Source of the DNA: Acidobacteriota bacterium | Lineage (GTDB): Bacteria; Acidobacteriota; Blastocatellia; Pyrinomonadales; Pyrinomonadaceae | Assembly: GCA_018269075.1 (NCBI GenBank) | Contig: JAFDVJ010000081.1 | Location: 37,902 to 101,901, forward strand | Direction: 5' to 3' | DNA length: 64,000 nt | Shown: positions 23,443-32,083 of the stretch, piece by piece | How the letters are laid out: every line of letters begins with the position of its first letter | Numbering within the stretch: position 1 is the stretch's first letter | Notes under the pieces: model-generated | What the model was told of the DNA's origin: nothing | Seen by the model: only the letters and a program-made list of their open reading frames with translations | Databases searched by the model: none | Made by a program: the position numbers and the translations under genes

Positions 23443-26400
23443 ATGAAACGAATGACGATTATCACGCGCAGCCTTTTACTTTTCGGTTTCTGGACGATCA
23501 TCGCGCTCCTCGGCGCGGCGGTCGGGCGGGCCGCGACGATCACGGTCGACCGGACGGACGACACGGCGGCCGCGGCCGCCGCGGTCTGCAGCGCGGCGGC
23601 GAACGACTGCAGCTTACGCGGCGCGCTCGCCTATGCCGACACTCATTCCGGGACGACGGTCAGCGTGCCGGCCGGGACTTACAGCCTGACGATCGACGAG
23701 CTCGTCGTCGGCGGAGCCGCCAACCTCAGCACGACGATCGTCGGAGCGGGCGCGGCGACGACCGTCATCCGGCAGACGCGCGCCGACCGCCGCGTTTTCG
23801 ACATCAACCCGGGACTCGCCTCGAACGTCGTCGTCAGCATCTCGAAAGTGACGATCCGCGACGGCCGCGACACGGCCGGCAACGGCGGCGGCGGCGGAAT
23901 CTACGCCGGCGGCCCGGGCAACGCGCTCAACCTGACCGACTGCATCTTCGACGGCAACGCCGTCTCGCTTTCCGACAACGCCGAGGGCGGCGCGATCAAT
24001 TACAGCGGCGGCGGCACGCTCGCCGTCGACAACTGCGTCTTTCGCAACAACTCGGCGGGCAATCCGGCGAACCCGGTCTGGGGCTACGGCGGCGCGATCT
24101 ATTTCGCCGCCGCCACCCGGCAGTCGATCCTGACCGTCACCGATTCGCTCTTCGACGGCAACAGCGCGAAGGCGGTTTTTCAGGATTACCCGGCCGGCGG
24201 CGCGATCGAGGTCGATCTCAACGCGACCGTTCCGCACACCGTCAACATCACCAACAATACCTTCGTCAATAACCGCGCCGACGGCACCGACGGCAGCGGC
24301 CGGTCGAGCCGCGGCGGCGCGATCGGGTATAACGGCAACGAGGCGCTGACCGTCAAATACAACCGGATCGTCGGCAACACGGCGGCCGGCGGCGGCAGCG
24401 GAATCTATTCGCGGGCCGTCGCCGGCAGCGCGATCGACGCGACCGAAAACTGGTGGGGCTGCAACGAGGGCCCCGGCAATCCGGGCTGCGATTCGGCGGG
24501 CGACGCGGCCGCCGGCGTGACGACCGCGCCGCGCATCGTCCTGACACACAGCGCCGCGCCGAACACGATCGGCATCGGTCAGACGTCGACGCTGACGGCG
24601 AGCTTTCTGACCGATTCGAACGGCGGCGCGCTGACGGCGGCGAACGTCTCGCAGCTCGTCGGGCTGCCGGTCGCGTTCAACAACGCGGTCCGCGGGACGA
24701 TCTCGAACGCGCAGCCGGCGATCCAGTCGAACGGCACGGCGACCGCGACTTTTACCGGGACCTCGGCCGGCGCGGCGAGCGCCGCCGCGACCGTCGACAA
24801 CGAAACGCAGACGGCCGCGCTGACGGTCAATAAATTCGCGTCCGTGACGACGATCGCTTCGGACGCGCCCGATCCGTCGTCGCTTTTGCAGAACGTCACG
24901 GTCAGCTTCACGGTCGCGCCCGCCGTGCCGGGCAGCGGGACGCCGACCGGCAATGTGACCGTTTCCGACGGCACCGTTTCGTGCACGGCGACGGTCGCTG
25001 CCGGTCAGTGCACGCTCTCGTTTTCGTCCTACGGCAGCCGGACGCTGACGGCCGTCTACGCGGGCGACGCGAATTTTCTGGGCAGCACGTCGGCGGGCGA
25101 AACGCACACGGTCTGCGGCGCGATATTTTTCGTTTCGACCACCGGCGACAGCGGTTTCGGCAGTCTGCGCCAGACCGTTCAGAACGTCTGTGACGGCGGC
25201 GTGATTCAATTTTCTCCGTCCTTTCAATCTCCGCAGACGATCTCGCTTTCGAGCGGCCAGATCACGATCGACAAGGATCTGACGATCAACGGCCCGGGCG
25301 CGAACCTGCTGACGGTCCGCAACACGGCCGCCGCTTCGCCGACGAGCCGCGTCTTTCTGATCGCCGCCGGCAATCACACGGTGACGCTCAACGGGATGAC
25401 CGTCTCGGGCGGCAACGTCACCGGCGGCACGAGCGGCGCGGGCGGCATTTACTACACCGACGCCGATCTGACGCTGACCGCGATGAACATCACCGGCAAC
25501 CACACGGCCGGTCTCGGCGGCGGTCTGCGCGGCGACGCGGGAAGCACTCTGCAAATGTCGGCGAGCACCGTTTCCGGCAACGACGCGACCGGCGTCAACG
25601 TCAACGGCGGCGGGATTTACACGGCCGGCGACGCCGCGATCGTCAATTCGACGATCGCCGGCAACAGCGCGCCGAACGGTTTCCTTAACGGCGGCGGCAT
25701 CTACACGAGCGGTTTGATGACGCTTACGAATTCGACCGTCACCGACAATCTCGCGGCCGCCAACGGCGCGTCCGGCGTGATGAACCAGGGAACGGTTTTG
25801 CTCCGCGACACGATCGTCGCCGCCAACCGGCAAAACGCGGCCGTGCCCGACGTTTTCGGCAATTTCGATCCGGCCTCGGCCTATAATCTGATCGGCAACG
25901 CCGGCACCGCGACCGGAATTTCGGCCGCCAATCAGAACCAGCTCGGCACGGCGGCCGCGCCGCTCGACCCGAAATTCGAGCTCAACGCGCAGAACCAGCC
26001 GAATCTCGCGAACAACGGCGGCCCGACGCCGACCGTCAAGCTGCTCACGGGCAGCCCGGCGATCGACGCGGGCGCGGCGGCGAGCTTCCCGTTCGCGGCC
26101 TTCGGCGGAAAAGCGCCGGATTTCCTCGCCCCCGTCACGACCGATCAGCGGGGCCTGCCCCGTCCCGCCGATCAGCCGGGCGTCGTCAACGCGCCGGGCG
26201 GCGACGGCTCGGATCTCGGCGCGGTCGAGCTCCAGATTCCGACGGCGGCCGGTGTTTCGGTCGGCGGGCGCGTCCTCACGCAAAACGGCAGCGGCATCCG
26301 CAACGCGCGCGTGATCCTCACGGATTCCGCCGGCCGGATGCGCGAAGCCGTCACGGGTACGTTCGGTTATTACCGTTTCGACGACGTCGCGGCGGGCGAA

Positions 26401-26508
26401 GCCTGCACGATTCAGATCGTCTCGCGCCGCTACGTCTTCGCGCCGCAGACGCTGATCGTCACGGACGAGATCGGCGATCTCGATTTCGTTTCGGCGACGC
26501 CGGATTGA
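23443..26508 (+). CDS. Large secreted beta-helix protein with CSLREA-like, choice-of-anchor and carboxypeptidase-regulatory-like domains
   Basis: 1021 residues. Signal peptide (LLLFGFWTIIALLGAAVGRA); a CSLREA-type start (NDCSLRGALAYADTHSGTTV); a right-handed beta-helix with NGGGGGIYAGG and ENWWGCNEGPGNPGC; Ig-like repeats (~360-555, VTTIASDAPDPSSLLQNVTV, LTAVYAGDANFLG); a second helix starting DSGFGSLRQTV; choice-of-anchor Q (GSPAIDAGA); and a C-terminal carboxypeptidase-regulatory-like fold (GVSVGGRVLTQNGSGIRNAR ... TFGYYRFDDVAAGE). An extracellular adhesin or matrix protein is likely. It follows the collar genes on the same strand, separated by 64 nt. Confidence 0.88.
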   Translation: MKRMTIITRSLLLFGFWTIIALLGAAVGRAATITVDRTDDTAAAAAAVCSAAANDCSLRGALAYADTHSGTTVSVPAGTYSLTIDELVVGGAANLSTTIVGAGAATTVIRQTRADRRVFDINPGLASNVVVSISKVTIRDGRDTAGNGGGGGIYAGGPGNALNLTDCIFDGNAVSLSDNAEGGAINYSGGGTLAVDNCVFRNNSAGNPANPVWGYGGAIYFAAATRQSILTVTDSLFDGNSAKAVFQDYPAGGAIEVDLNATVPHTVNITNNTFVNNRADGTDGSGRSSRGGAIGYNGNEALTVKYNRIVGNTAAGGGSGIYSRAVAGSAIDATENWWGCNEGPGNPGCDSAGDAAAGVTTAPRIVLTHSAAPNTIGIGQTSTLTASFLTDSNGGALTAANVSQLVGLPVAFNNAVRGTISNAQPAIQSNGTATATFTGTSAGAASAAATVDNETQTAALTVNKFASVTTIASDAPDPSSLLQNVTVSFTVAPAVPGSGTPTGNVTVSDGTVSCTATVAAGQCTLSFSSYGSRTLTAVYAGDANFLGSTSAGETHTVCGAIFFVSTTGDSGFGSLRQTVQNVCDGGVIQFSPSFQSPQTISLSSGQITIDKDLTINGPGANLLTVRNTAAASPTSRVFLIAAGNHTVTLNGMTVSGGNVTGGTSGAGGIYYTDADLTLTAMNITGNHTAGLGGGLRGDAGSTLQMSASTVSGNDATGVNVNGGGIYTAGDAAIVNSTIAGNSAPNGFLNGGGIYTSGLMTLTNSTVTDNLAAANGASGVMNQGTVLLRDTIVAANRQNAAVPDVFGNFDPASAYNLIGNAGTATGISAANQNQLGTAAAPLDPKFELNAQNQPNLANNGGPTPTVKLLTGSPAIDAGAAASFPFAAFGGKAPDFLAPVTTDQRGLPRPADQPGVVNAPGGDGSDLGAVELQIPTAAGVSVGGRVLTQNGSGIRNARVILTDSAGRMREAVTGTFGYYRFDDVAAGEACTIQIVSRRYVFAPQTLIVTDEIGDLDFVSATPD

Positions 26509-26512
26509 TGTC

Positions 26513-26545
26513 GATTTCGGATTTCGGATTTCGGATTTCGGATTG
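26513..26545 (+). repeat. TCGGATT heptamer array
   Basis: Four tandem units ending GGATTGCTCG, starting five nt after the beta-helix gene stop. A solo arm adjacent to the gene on its left. Confidence 0.85.
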
Positions 26546-26597
26546 CTCGAAATCAAGCCGATCGGCTCATCGCAAGAGCTAATGTTTTGAGAAAGAA

Positions 26598-26634
26598 ACC
26601 GGAGCGCCGTCGCGTGGACAGCGCTCCGGTTTTT
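26598..26634. terminator. Intrinsic terminator between convergent genes
   Basis: Perfect 10-bp stem ACCGGAGCGC / GCGCTCCGGT with a 13-nt loop, then TTTT. It serves the beta-helix gene and possibly the minus-strand methyltransferase gene, whose stop lies at 26634. Confidence 0.75.
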
Positions 26635-28181
26635 CAGGAAAACATTCCGAGGCGGGCGAGCTGGGCGAGGCTTTCGTCGAGCCATTCGGGCAGGTCTTTG
26701 AGCAGCGTTTCGCGGTCGTCGACGTCGTCGCTTTCCTCGATAAAACGGCGCATCCCGGCGAGCAGCTCGTCTTTGCCGCGCGTGCCGTCGCAGATTTCGA
26801 GCAGATGACGCGAGACTTCGTCCTCGACGCGGACGTCGAGATTCAGCAGCGTCAGCACGTTGTCGGCCTGCGGCAGCTGCCATTGCGCGAGCCGGTTGAC
26901 GCGCGGTTTTTCGGCGAGCGCGGCGGCCGCCGCCGGCTGGAAAAGATGGAGCTCGATCAAACTCGTCCCGCGGCAGATCTGGAGCAGGATCGCGCTCGCG
27001 ATGTAAATCTGTTCGTCCCAGTTTTCCGTTTCGAAACCGAGCCCGGCGATTCTTTCCTTCGCCCTTTCGACGAGCTCCGGGAACGGAATCGTGCGGCCCC
27101 AGCTTTCGCCCAGAATGACGAGCGCGGCCTTCGTCAGCGGGTGATCGATCTCGATCCCGACGCCTTTCATCCCGACGAATCTTTCCCGCGCCGGCGCGGC
27201 GAGCTCCGGCGCGGCCGACTGCGGCCGGACCGACGAGGCGAGTTTGAATTCGCGCATCACGGCGGGTTCCGGCTGATGATTTAACGCGACCTCCTCGCGG
27301 CAGAAAAGCGTCTGGCGAAAGATCCGGCCGCGCAGGAAATCGAGATACTGTTCGCGCTCGACGATCGAATCGAGCGATTCGACGAATTCGCGCGCGTCGG
27401 GCGAAAGACTTCCGGTGCCCATCGCGTGAAGCTCGGCCTCGGCGAGATACCGCAGCCTGTTTTTTTCGAGCAGCGCGGCGAATTCGTGAAAGTAAAACGC
27501 CCGGTTGACGTCCGACAGATCGTCGTGAAAAATGTCGGCCGCGTCGTGTTCGAAATGGCGTTTGAGCTCGCTTTGCAGAACCGGCGCGTAGACTTCCTTT
27601 TCGGTCGCGTTTTCGGCCAGAAAGGCGAGAAACGAGATCGATTTGCCGACCTTGTCGAGCGGCTCGTCGAAATGCCGCGCGTGATAGCGGAGCATTTTCT
27701 GGACCATCTGCCGCTGGTGCGCGCCCGGAAAAGCGCTGTAGCTGATATAGCCGACGCCCGCGTCGCTCAGCATTTCGCGGCACAGTTCGAGCACGCGTTC
27801 GCGGACGAAATCCGGCACCCACGAAAAAAGCCCGTGCGCGATGATGTAATCGAAACGCCCGAATTCGGCGGCCGTCATCGCCGTCACGTCCATCCGGTAA
27901 AATTCGACGTTCGACAAATCGAGCCCGGCGGCCGCGCGTTTGGCGTCGGTGATGTGATTTTCGGCGAGATCGACGCCGACAAAGCGCGCGTCGGGCAGAT
28001 TGTAGGCGTGCGAGATCAGGTTGCTGCCGTTGCCGCAGCCGAGCTCGAGCACGCGGCAGCTTTCGACCGGCGCCGGCGTCATCCCGAAAAAAGTCGCGAG
28101 CGTCGCCAGCCGGTCCGGATGCGTCTGCAGGAAAAACTTGCTCGGGTAGGGCATCACGTCATAAGAAAAAATTTCCTTCAT
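26634..28181 (-). CDS. SAM-dependent methyltransferase with methyltransferase regulatory domain
   Basis: 515 residues. N-terminal class I methyltransferase: motif I VLELGCGNGSNL, FVGVDLAENHITDA, FYRMDVTAM, DYIIAHGLFSWV. A central 'methyltransferase regulatory' region (~215-300) contains DVNRAFYFHEFAALLEKNRL and RGRIFRQTLFCREEV, and a helical C-terminal domain (~350-515) contains RNRLAQWQ-like and LLEICDGTRGKDELLAGMRR blocks. This matches the ~500-aa 'methyltransferase regulatory domain' family; substrate unknown. A GGAG site precedes the ATG at 28181. Monocistronic. Confidence 0.87.
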   Translation of the reverse strand: MKEIFSYDVMPYPSKFFLQTHPDRLATLATFFGMTPAPVESCRVLELGCGNGSNLISHAYNLPDARFVGVDLAENHITDAKRAAAGLDLSNVEFYRMDVTAMTAAEFGRFDYIIAHGLFSWVPDFVRERVLELCREMLSDAGVGYISYSAFPGAHQRQMVQKMLRYHARHFDEPLDKVGKSISFLAFLAENATEKEVYAPVLQSELKRHFEHDAADIFHDDLSDVNRAFYFHEFAALLEKNRLRYLAEAELHAMGTGSLSPDAREFVESLDSIVEREQYLDFLRGRIFRQTLFCREEVALNHQPEPAVMREFKLASSVRPQSAAPELAAPARERFVGMKGVGIEIDHPLTKAALVILGESWGRTIPFPELVERAKERIAGLGFETENWDEQIYIASAILLQICRGTSLIELHLFQPAAAAALAEKPRVNRLAQWQLPQADNVLTLLNLDVRVEDEVSRHLLEICDGTRGKDELLAGMRRFIEESDDVDDRETLLKDLPEWLDESLAQLARLGMFS

Positions 28182-28259
28182 TTACATTCTCCGCAAAATC
28201 GTTTGCTAGCGACTTTACCACGAATCGCGGGTTCGCGTCGCGTTGAGGGGCGGGGAATT

Positions 28260-28412
28260 TTTTAACGCGAAGGCGCGAAGACGCGAGGACGCAAAGTTTT
28301 TTCGGTTTTGTTTCGCGATGAAAAGATTTCCGAAACGGTCGGAATTTTCCATCGACGAAATTCGCCCGAAAATCGCTTTGCGTCCTCGCGCCGTCGCGCC
28401 GTCGCGTTAAAA
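28260..28412. repeat. GCGAAGAC-type octamer inverted repeat
   Basis: The left arm (28260-28296) TTAACGCGAAGGCGCGAAGA... and right arm (28376-28412) ...CGCGCCGTCGCGTTAA are inverted copies built of 8-bp GCGAAGAC-like units, with an ~80-bp loop. The right arm ends two bases short of the pirin stop codon. Confidence 0.75.
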
Positions 28413-28413
28413 C

Positions 28414-29112
28414 TCAGTTCAAATCGAAAAGCAGGAATTCGGTCTCGCCGGCGCGGGCGCGCATTTCGAGCCGCGTTTCGTCGCTGACGGCCGCGCCGTC
28501 GCCCGGTTCGAGCGTTTCGCCGTTGACTTCGAGACGGCCTTTGACGATCTGGATCCACGCGTGGCGGTTTTCCCGCAGATCGAAGGAAACGGTTTCGTCT
28601 TCGGCGAGGATCGAGCTGTAAAGATCGACGTCCTGATGGATCGTCACCGAACCGTCCGTCCCGCCGCGCGAGGCGACGAGCCGGAGCTTGCCTTTTTTCT
28701 CTTCGGGCGGAAAATACGTCTGCTCGTAACCCGGCGTCAGGTTTTCCTCTTCGGGCAGAATCCAGATCTGCAGAAGATGCGTTTCCTCGGTCGGCGACGA
28801 ATATTCGCTGTGCAGAACGCCGGTGCCGGCCGACATTCGCTGCACCTCGTTCGGCCGGATCGTCGTGCCGTTGCCCATCGAATCCTTATGCGACAATTCG
28901 CCGCGCATCACGTAGGTGACGATCTCCATATCGCGGTGGCCGTGCGTCGGAAAACCCTGATCGGGCGCGATGAAATCCTCGTTGATCACGCGAAGATCGC
29001 GAAAACCCATAAAGCGCGGGTCGTAATAATTGCTGAACGAAAACGTGTAATGCGTGTCGAGCCAGCCGTAATCGGCGTGTCCGCGTTCGCTGCTGCGTCT
29101 GATTTTGATCAT
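28414..29112 (-). CDS. Pirin family protein (YhhW-like bicupin)
   Basis: 232 residues. N-terminal cupin with the metal ligands in FPTHGHRDMEIVTYVMRGEL and HKDSMGNG, then QRMSAGTGVLHSEYS. A shorter C-terminal cupin follows (SILAEDETVSFDLRENRHAW ... VKGRLEVNGETLEPGDGAAV). This is the YhhW/quercetin 2,3-dioxygenase-like branch of pirins, ~230 aa as here. In vivo substrate is uncertain. A GGGAG site precedes the ATG. Confidence 0.93.
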   Translation of the reverse strand: MIKIRRSSERGHADYGWLDTHYTFSFSNYYDPRFMGFRDLRVINEDFIAPDQGFPTHGHRDMEIVTYVMRGELSHKDSMGNGTTIRPNEVQRMSAGTGVLHSEYSSPTEETHLLQIWILPEEENLTPGYEQTYFPPEEKKGKLRLVASRGGTDGSVTIHQDVDLYSSILAEDETVSFDLRENRHAWIQIVKGRLEVNGETLEPGDGAAVSDETRLEMRARAGETEFLLFDLN

Positions 29113-29242
29113 AGTTTTGAATCTCCCTCGGTTCGTTTAATTCGAACGATAGATCAATCTTACCCGATAAAACGCGGCTTGTAATCATCAATTGCGGCGA
29201 GCTTTTTCTCACACTTTCGGGTGATACGGACGGCGTTTCGAA

Positions 29243-31009
29243 TCATTTTTTGATCGTCACCTCAATCGTTTCCTTCGGCTTGACCGTCACGCGCTCGGCG
29301 TCCTTCGAAAAGAGCGCCATCCATTCGTTTATTTTGATCTTGCGGGCGGCGACGAGTTCTTCTTCCGTATGGACGCTAACATAATAATCGCCCGGCGCGA
29401 GCTTTTGCGAAAACTCGCGGTTATCCTGAACATTGACGACCTTCAGAAAGCTGATTGCGCCTTTTCGATCGATCGGAACGAAGACGACGCGGAGTCTTTC
29501 CGTATTCGTTTCGGCGGCAAGCTCGGCCTTTCCTTTGATCTCGCCGACATCGGTTCCGATAACTATCCGGGCGTTTGTGATCTCCGTTTTTTCACGGACC
29601 GCGAACGGCGCGGCGAGCCAGTCTTCGCCGTCGATCGTCGCGCTTTTGATATAAAAATTCTCCGACGCGATAAACGGGGAAAATTCTCCTTCACCGACGT
29701 CGTCGAACATGAATTTCCATTCGTTCGTTTTGTCTTTTCGCGCTTCCCGGTATTCGGAGGCTTCGGAATAAGTGAATGAGCTGATTTTCTTATCGTCGTC
29801 GAAAATAATGAAGGAAACGTTTTTGATCTCGCGTTTGTCGTCGAACGTCAGCACGCCCGAGATGCGGGCGGCTGTCGTCACTTCGATGACGACGTTTTCG
29901 AGATTTTTGTCATCGATGACGATTTCCCTGCTCGCTTCGGCATACTGCTGTGTTTTTGATCTTTCAGGGCCGTATATATAGTCCTGCACAGTCGTGATTT
30001 TGTATTCGCCTTTCGGAAGATCATTGATTCTGAAGCCTCCGTTCTGATCGATTTTTATGTTATAAGACGGCTTGTTTTTGTAACTCAAATCATCGTCGCC
30101 TTTGTTTTCAAGTTTGATTTGCAGCCCCTTGACCGGATCTTTCGAACCGCGTTGGACGACTCGGCCGACGATCGAGAAAGTACGGCGGTCGGCAATCGTG
30201 ATGTCGATCCCGTTCTTTTCCTCGGCCGCGGCCAGTGTCAGACGTTTGGCCGTTTTTAACTCCGGCGTGTCGCCGTAATAAGTTTTGATTTGCGAGATCG
30301 ATGAGTTGTAATAATCGGCAGAGCTTTTTTGATACGACGGCTCGACGATCCGAATGACGAACTCGCCCGGCGTCAAACCGTTCAAACGATAATAGCCGCG
30401 ATCGTCCGTCGTCGTTTTCGCGGTTGTTTCGTAACCGTATTCGCCGTCTTGCAGGGCCGTTACTTCGATTCCGGGAACTGGCGTGCCGTCGGCGTAGGCG
30501 ACGCGGCCGTCGATCGCGCCGCCGCGTTTGGCGACGACGAGCGTCTGCTGTTCGGCCGCGCCGGCGACGATCGTGACCTTTTGAAACAATTCGTCGAGCT
30601 TTTCGACCCTGATCCGGTTGTCGCGTTTGAGCAGATAATAATAATTTTCGAAGGACAGAACGCCGGGAACATCGATCTTCGGGTAATAATCGCCGGGTTC
30701 GAGCGCCTCGATATTGAATTCGCCTTCGTCGTTGGTGACGGCGTCGGCGGAAAACGCTCTTTCGAGCGATTGAATCCCGGTTTCGTCGTAGGACCTTTTT
30801 TCAAACCGGTAGAGACCGAATTTCGCTCGCCGGACGGGTTTGCCGGTGTCTTCGTAAATGACGCGGCCGGTGAGCCGCGTTTTGATCGGTTCGGGCGTTG
30901 CTTGGACGGCCGGCGTCGAATTCGGCACCGCGACGTTCGCGTTTTGCGCGTGGAGCGCGAGCGGGCCGAGGAGAAAGGCGACAAGGGCGAGAATTTTTGG
31001 CTTCGTCAT
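29243..31009 (-). CDS. Secreted carboxypeptidase-regulatory-like protein
   Basis: 588 residues. Signal peptide (KILALVAFLLGPLALHAQNA) followed by several carboxypeptidase-regulatory-like / CNA-B-type beta sandwiches: LTGRVIYEDTGKPVRRAKFG ... GEFNIEALEPGDYYPKID; AIDGRVAYADGTPVPGIEVT ... YYRLNGLTPGEFVIRIVEP; SIVGRVVQRGSKDPVKGLQI ... FRINDLPKGEYKITTV; then ARISGVLTFDD. No enzymatic domain. Such proteins are abundant at the surface of Acidobacteria. Encoded next to a LuxR-type regulator on the same strand (82 nt), which may or may not control it. Confidence 0.85.
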   Translation of the reverse strand: MTKPKILALVAFLLGPLALHAQNANVAVPNSTPAVQATPEPIKTRLTGRVIYEDTGKPVRRAKFGLYRFEKRSYDETGIQSLERAFSADAVTNDEGEFNIEALEPGDYYPKIDVPGVLSFENYYYLLKRDNRIRVEKLDELFQKVTIVAGAAEQQTLVVAKRGGAIDGRVAYADGTPVPGIEVTALQDGEYGYETTAKTTTDDRGYYRLNGLTPGEFVIRIVEPSYQKSSADYYNSSISQIKTYYGDTPELKTAKRLTLAAAEEKNGIDITIADRRTFSIVGRVVQRGSKDPVKGLQIKLENKGDDDLSYKNKPSYNIKIDQNGGFRINDLPKGEYKITTVQDYIYGPERSKTQQYAEASREIVIDDKNLENVVIEVTTAARISGVLTFDDKREIKNVSFIIFDDDKKISSFTYSEASEYREARKDKTNEWKFMFDDVGEGEFSPFIASENFYIKSATIDGEDWLAAPFAVREKTEITNARIVIGTDVGEIKGKAELAAETNTERLRVVFVPIDRKGAISFLKVVNVQDNREFSQKLAPGDYYVSVHTEEELVAARKIKINEWMALFSKDAERVTVKPKETIEVTIKK

Positions 31010-31091
31010 AAATTTTCGGGCGATCGAAAGAGCGTTTAATTCTTTTGATGTCGAATATAACAGATCGTTTCCCGCCGGCCACGTATTTTTT

Positions 31092-31712
31092 TTATAAATG
31101 AATCCGCACCAGCCCGCGGCGGATCGCCACAGTCGCGGCCGAGGTGCGGTCGGAAACGTTGAGCTTTTCGAAGATATTTTTGACGTGCGTCTTGACGGTG
31201 TTTTCCGAGACGTCGAGATCGTAGGCGATTTCTTTGTTCGATTTGCCGGCGACGATCTCGCGCAAGATTCGCGTTTCGGTCGCGGTCAGCTCCTCGCTGC
31301 CGTAGTTCTGGCTTAAGATTTCGGCGATGTCGCTCGGAATATATTTTTTCCCGGCGGCGATCGTGCGGAGCGCCTTGACGAGCTCGGCCGGCTCGACGTC
31401 CTTGCAGATAAAGCCGAGCGCGCCTTTTTTCAATGCTTTGCCGATCTCGGCGTCGCCGGCCGTGTCGGCCAAGACTAAGATTTTCGCGCGCCGGTCGGCG
31501 GCGAAATAATCGTCGAGCGTGTCGATCGCGCACGAATCCGGCAATCGCAGGCCGAGGATCGTGACGTCGGGCCGCAGGGCGCGGAAAAGCCCGAAGCCCT
31601 CGCCGCCGGTCGCGGCCTCGCCGGCGAGCTCGATGTCCTTCTGCGCGGCGAGCACCGTCCGGATGCCGATGCGCGTCAGCGTCTGGTTTTCGATGAGCAG
31701 AATGCGAAGCAT
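31092..31712 (-). CDS. LuxR-type response regulator with degenerate receiver
   Basis: 206 residues. The receiver fold is clear but its phosphorylation site is not: the acidic pocket reads IENQ instead of DD, the phospho-acceptor position in PDVTILGLRLPD is Gly54 instead of Asp, and the conserved Thr/Ser is replaced in VLADTAG; the Lys (FICKD) is retained. The C-terminal LuxR HTH is intact (LTATETRILREIVAGKSNKE ... VSENTVKTHVKNIFEKLNVS). Probably a phosphorylation-independent transcription factor. No kinase gene nearby. An AATCCGA array, read on the coding strand, ends in AATCGCT right before the ATG, with no Shine-Dalgarno. Confidence 0.9.
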   Translation of the reverse strand: MLRILLIENQTLTRIGIRTVLAAQKDIELAGEAATGGEGFGLFRALRPDVTILGLRLPDSCAIDTLDDYFAADRRAKILVLADTAGDAEIGKALKKGALGFICKDVEPAELVKALRTIAAGKKYIPSDIAEILSQNYGSEELTATETRILREIVAGKSNKEIAYDLDVSENTVKTHVKNIFEKLNVSDRTSAATVAIRRGLVRIHL

Positions 31713-31715
31713 AGC

Positions 31716-31865
31716 GATTTCGGATTTCGGATTTCGGATTTCGGATTTTTTATTTATTATGAATGGTTTTCGGTCGAAAAGAAAAGCCGGGAAAAGTTTG
31801 GGAAGAAGACAATTGCGCCGGTCGGCCGGAACGGCTTAAATACGAGCAATCCGAAATCCGAAATC
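31716..31865. repeat. TCGGATT/AATCCGA-armed module
   Basis: TCGGATT units from 31716 beside the regulator start codon, a ~100-bp core ending in TACGAGCAAT, and AATCCGA units to 31865. No gene lies in the 371-bp gap 31713-32083; the remainder holds the nested palindrome at 31866-32029 and a short AATCCGA pair at 32031-32046. Confidence 0.8.
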
Positions 31866-32029
31866 ATTACTGTTAAAAAGATCGGCAATTCAGATTTTTG
31901 TTCGTTTAATAGGACGCGGATGAACGCGGATTTATTTTAAAGTTATCCGCGAAAATCCGCTGAATCCGCGTTCATCCGCGTCCTATTAACCTAATTATTC
32001 AAAACTCATTCAATCCTTTTAACAGTAAT
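31866..32029. repeat. Nested inverted repeat with GGACGCGGATGAACGCGGAT core
   Basis: The outer arms 31866-31882 (ATTACTGTTAAAAAGAT) and 32013-32029 (ATCCTTTTAACAGTAAT) are nearly perfect. The inner arms 31906-31932 and 31963-31989 are perfect over 27 bp. A related core lies at 59660-59770. Confidence 0.85.
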
Positions 32030-32083
32030 GATCCGAAATCCGAAATTGGCATAACATCCAAAACTCTTTTAATCTACATTGGT

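Noticed and set aside
23614..27822. 1402-residue open frame on the minus strand, spanning the beta-helix gene and part of the methyltransferase gene
   Set aside because: Arg/Asp-rich antisense translation of GC-rich coding DNA with no domains; the plus-strand beta-helix gene and in-frame methyltransferase explain the region.
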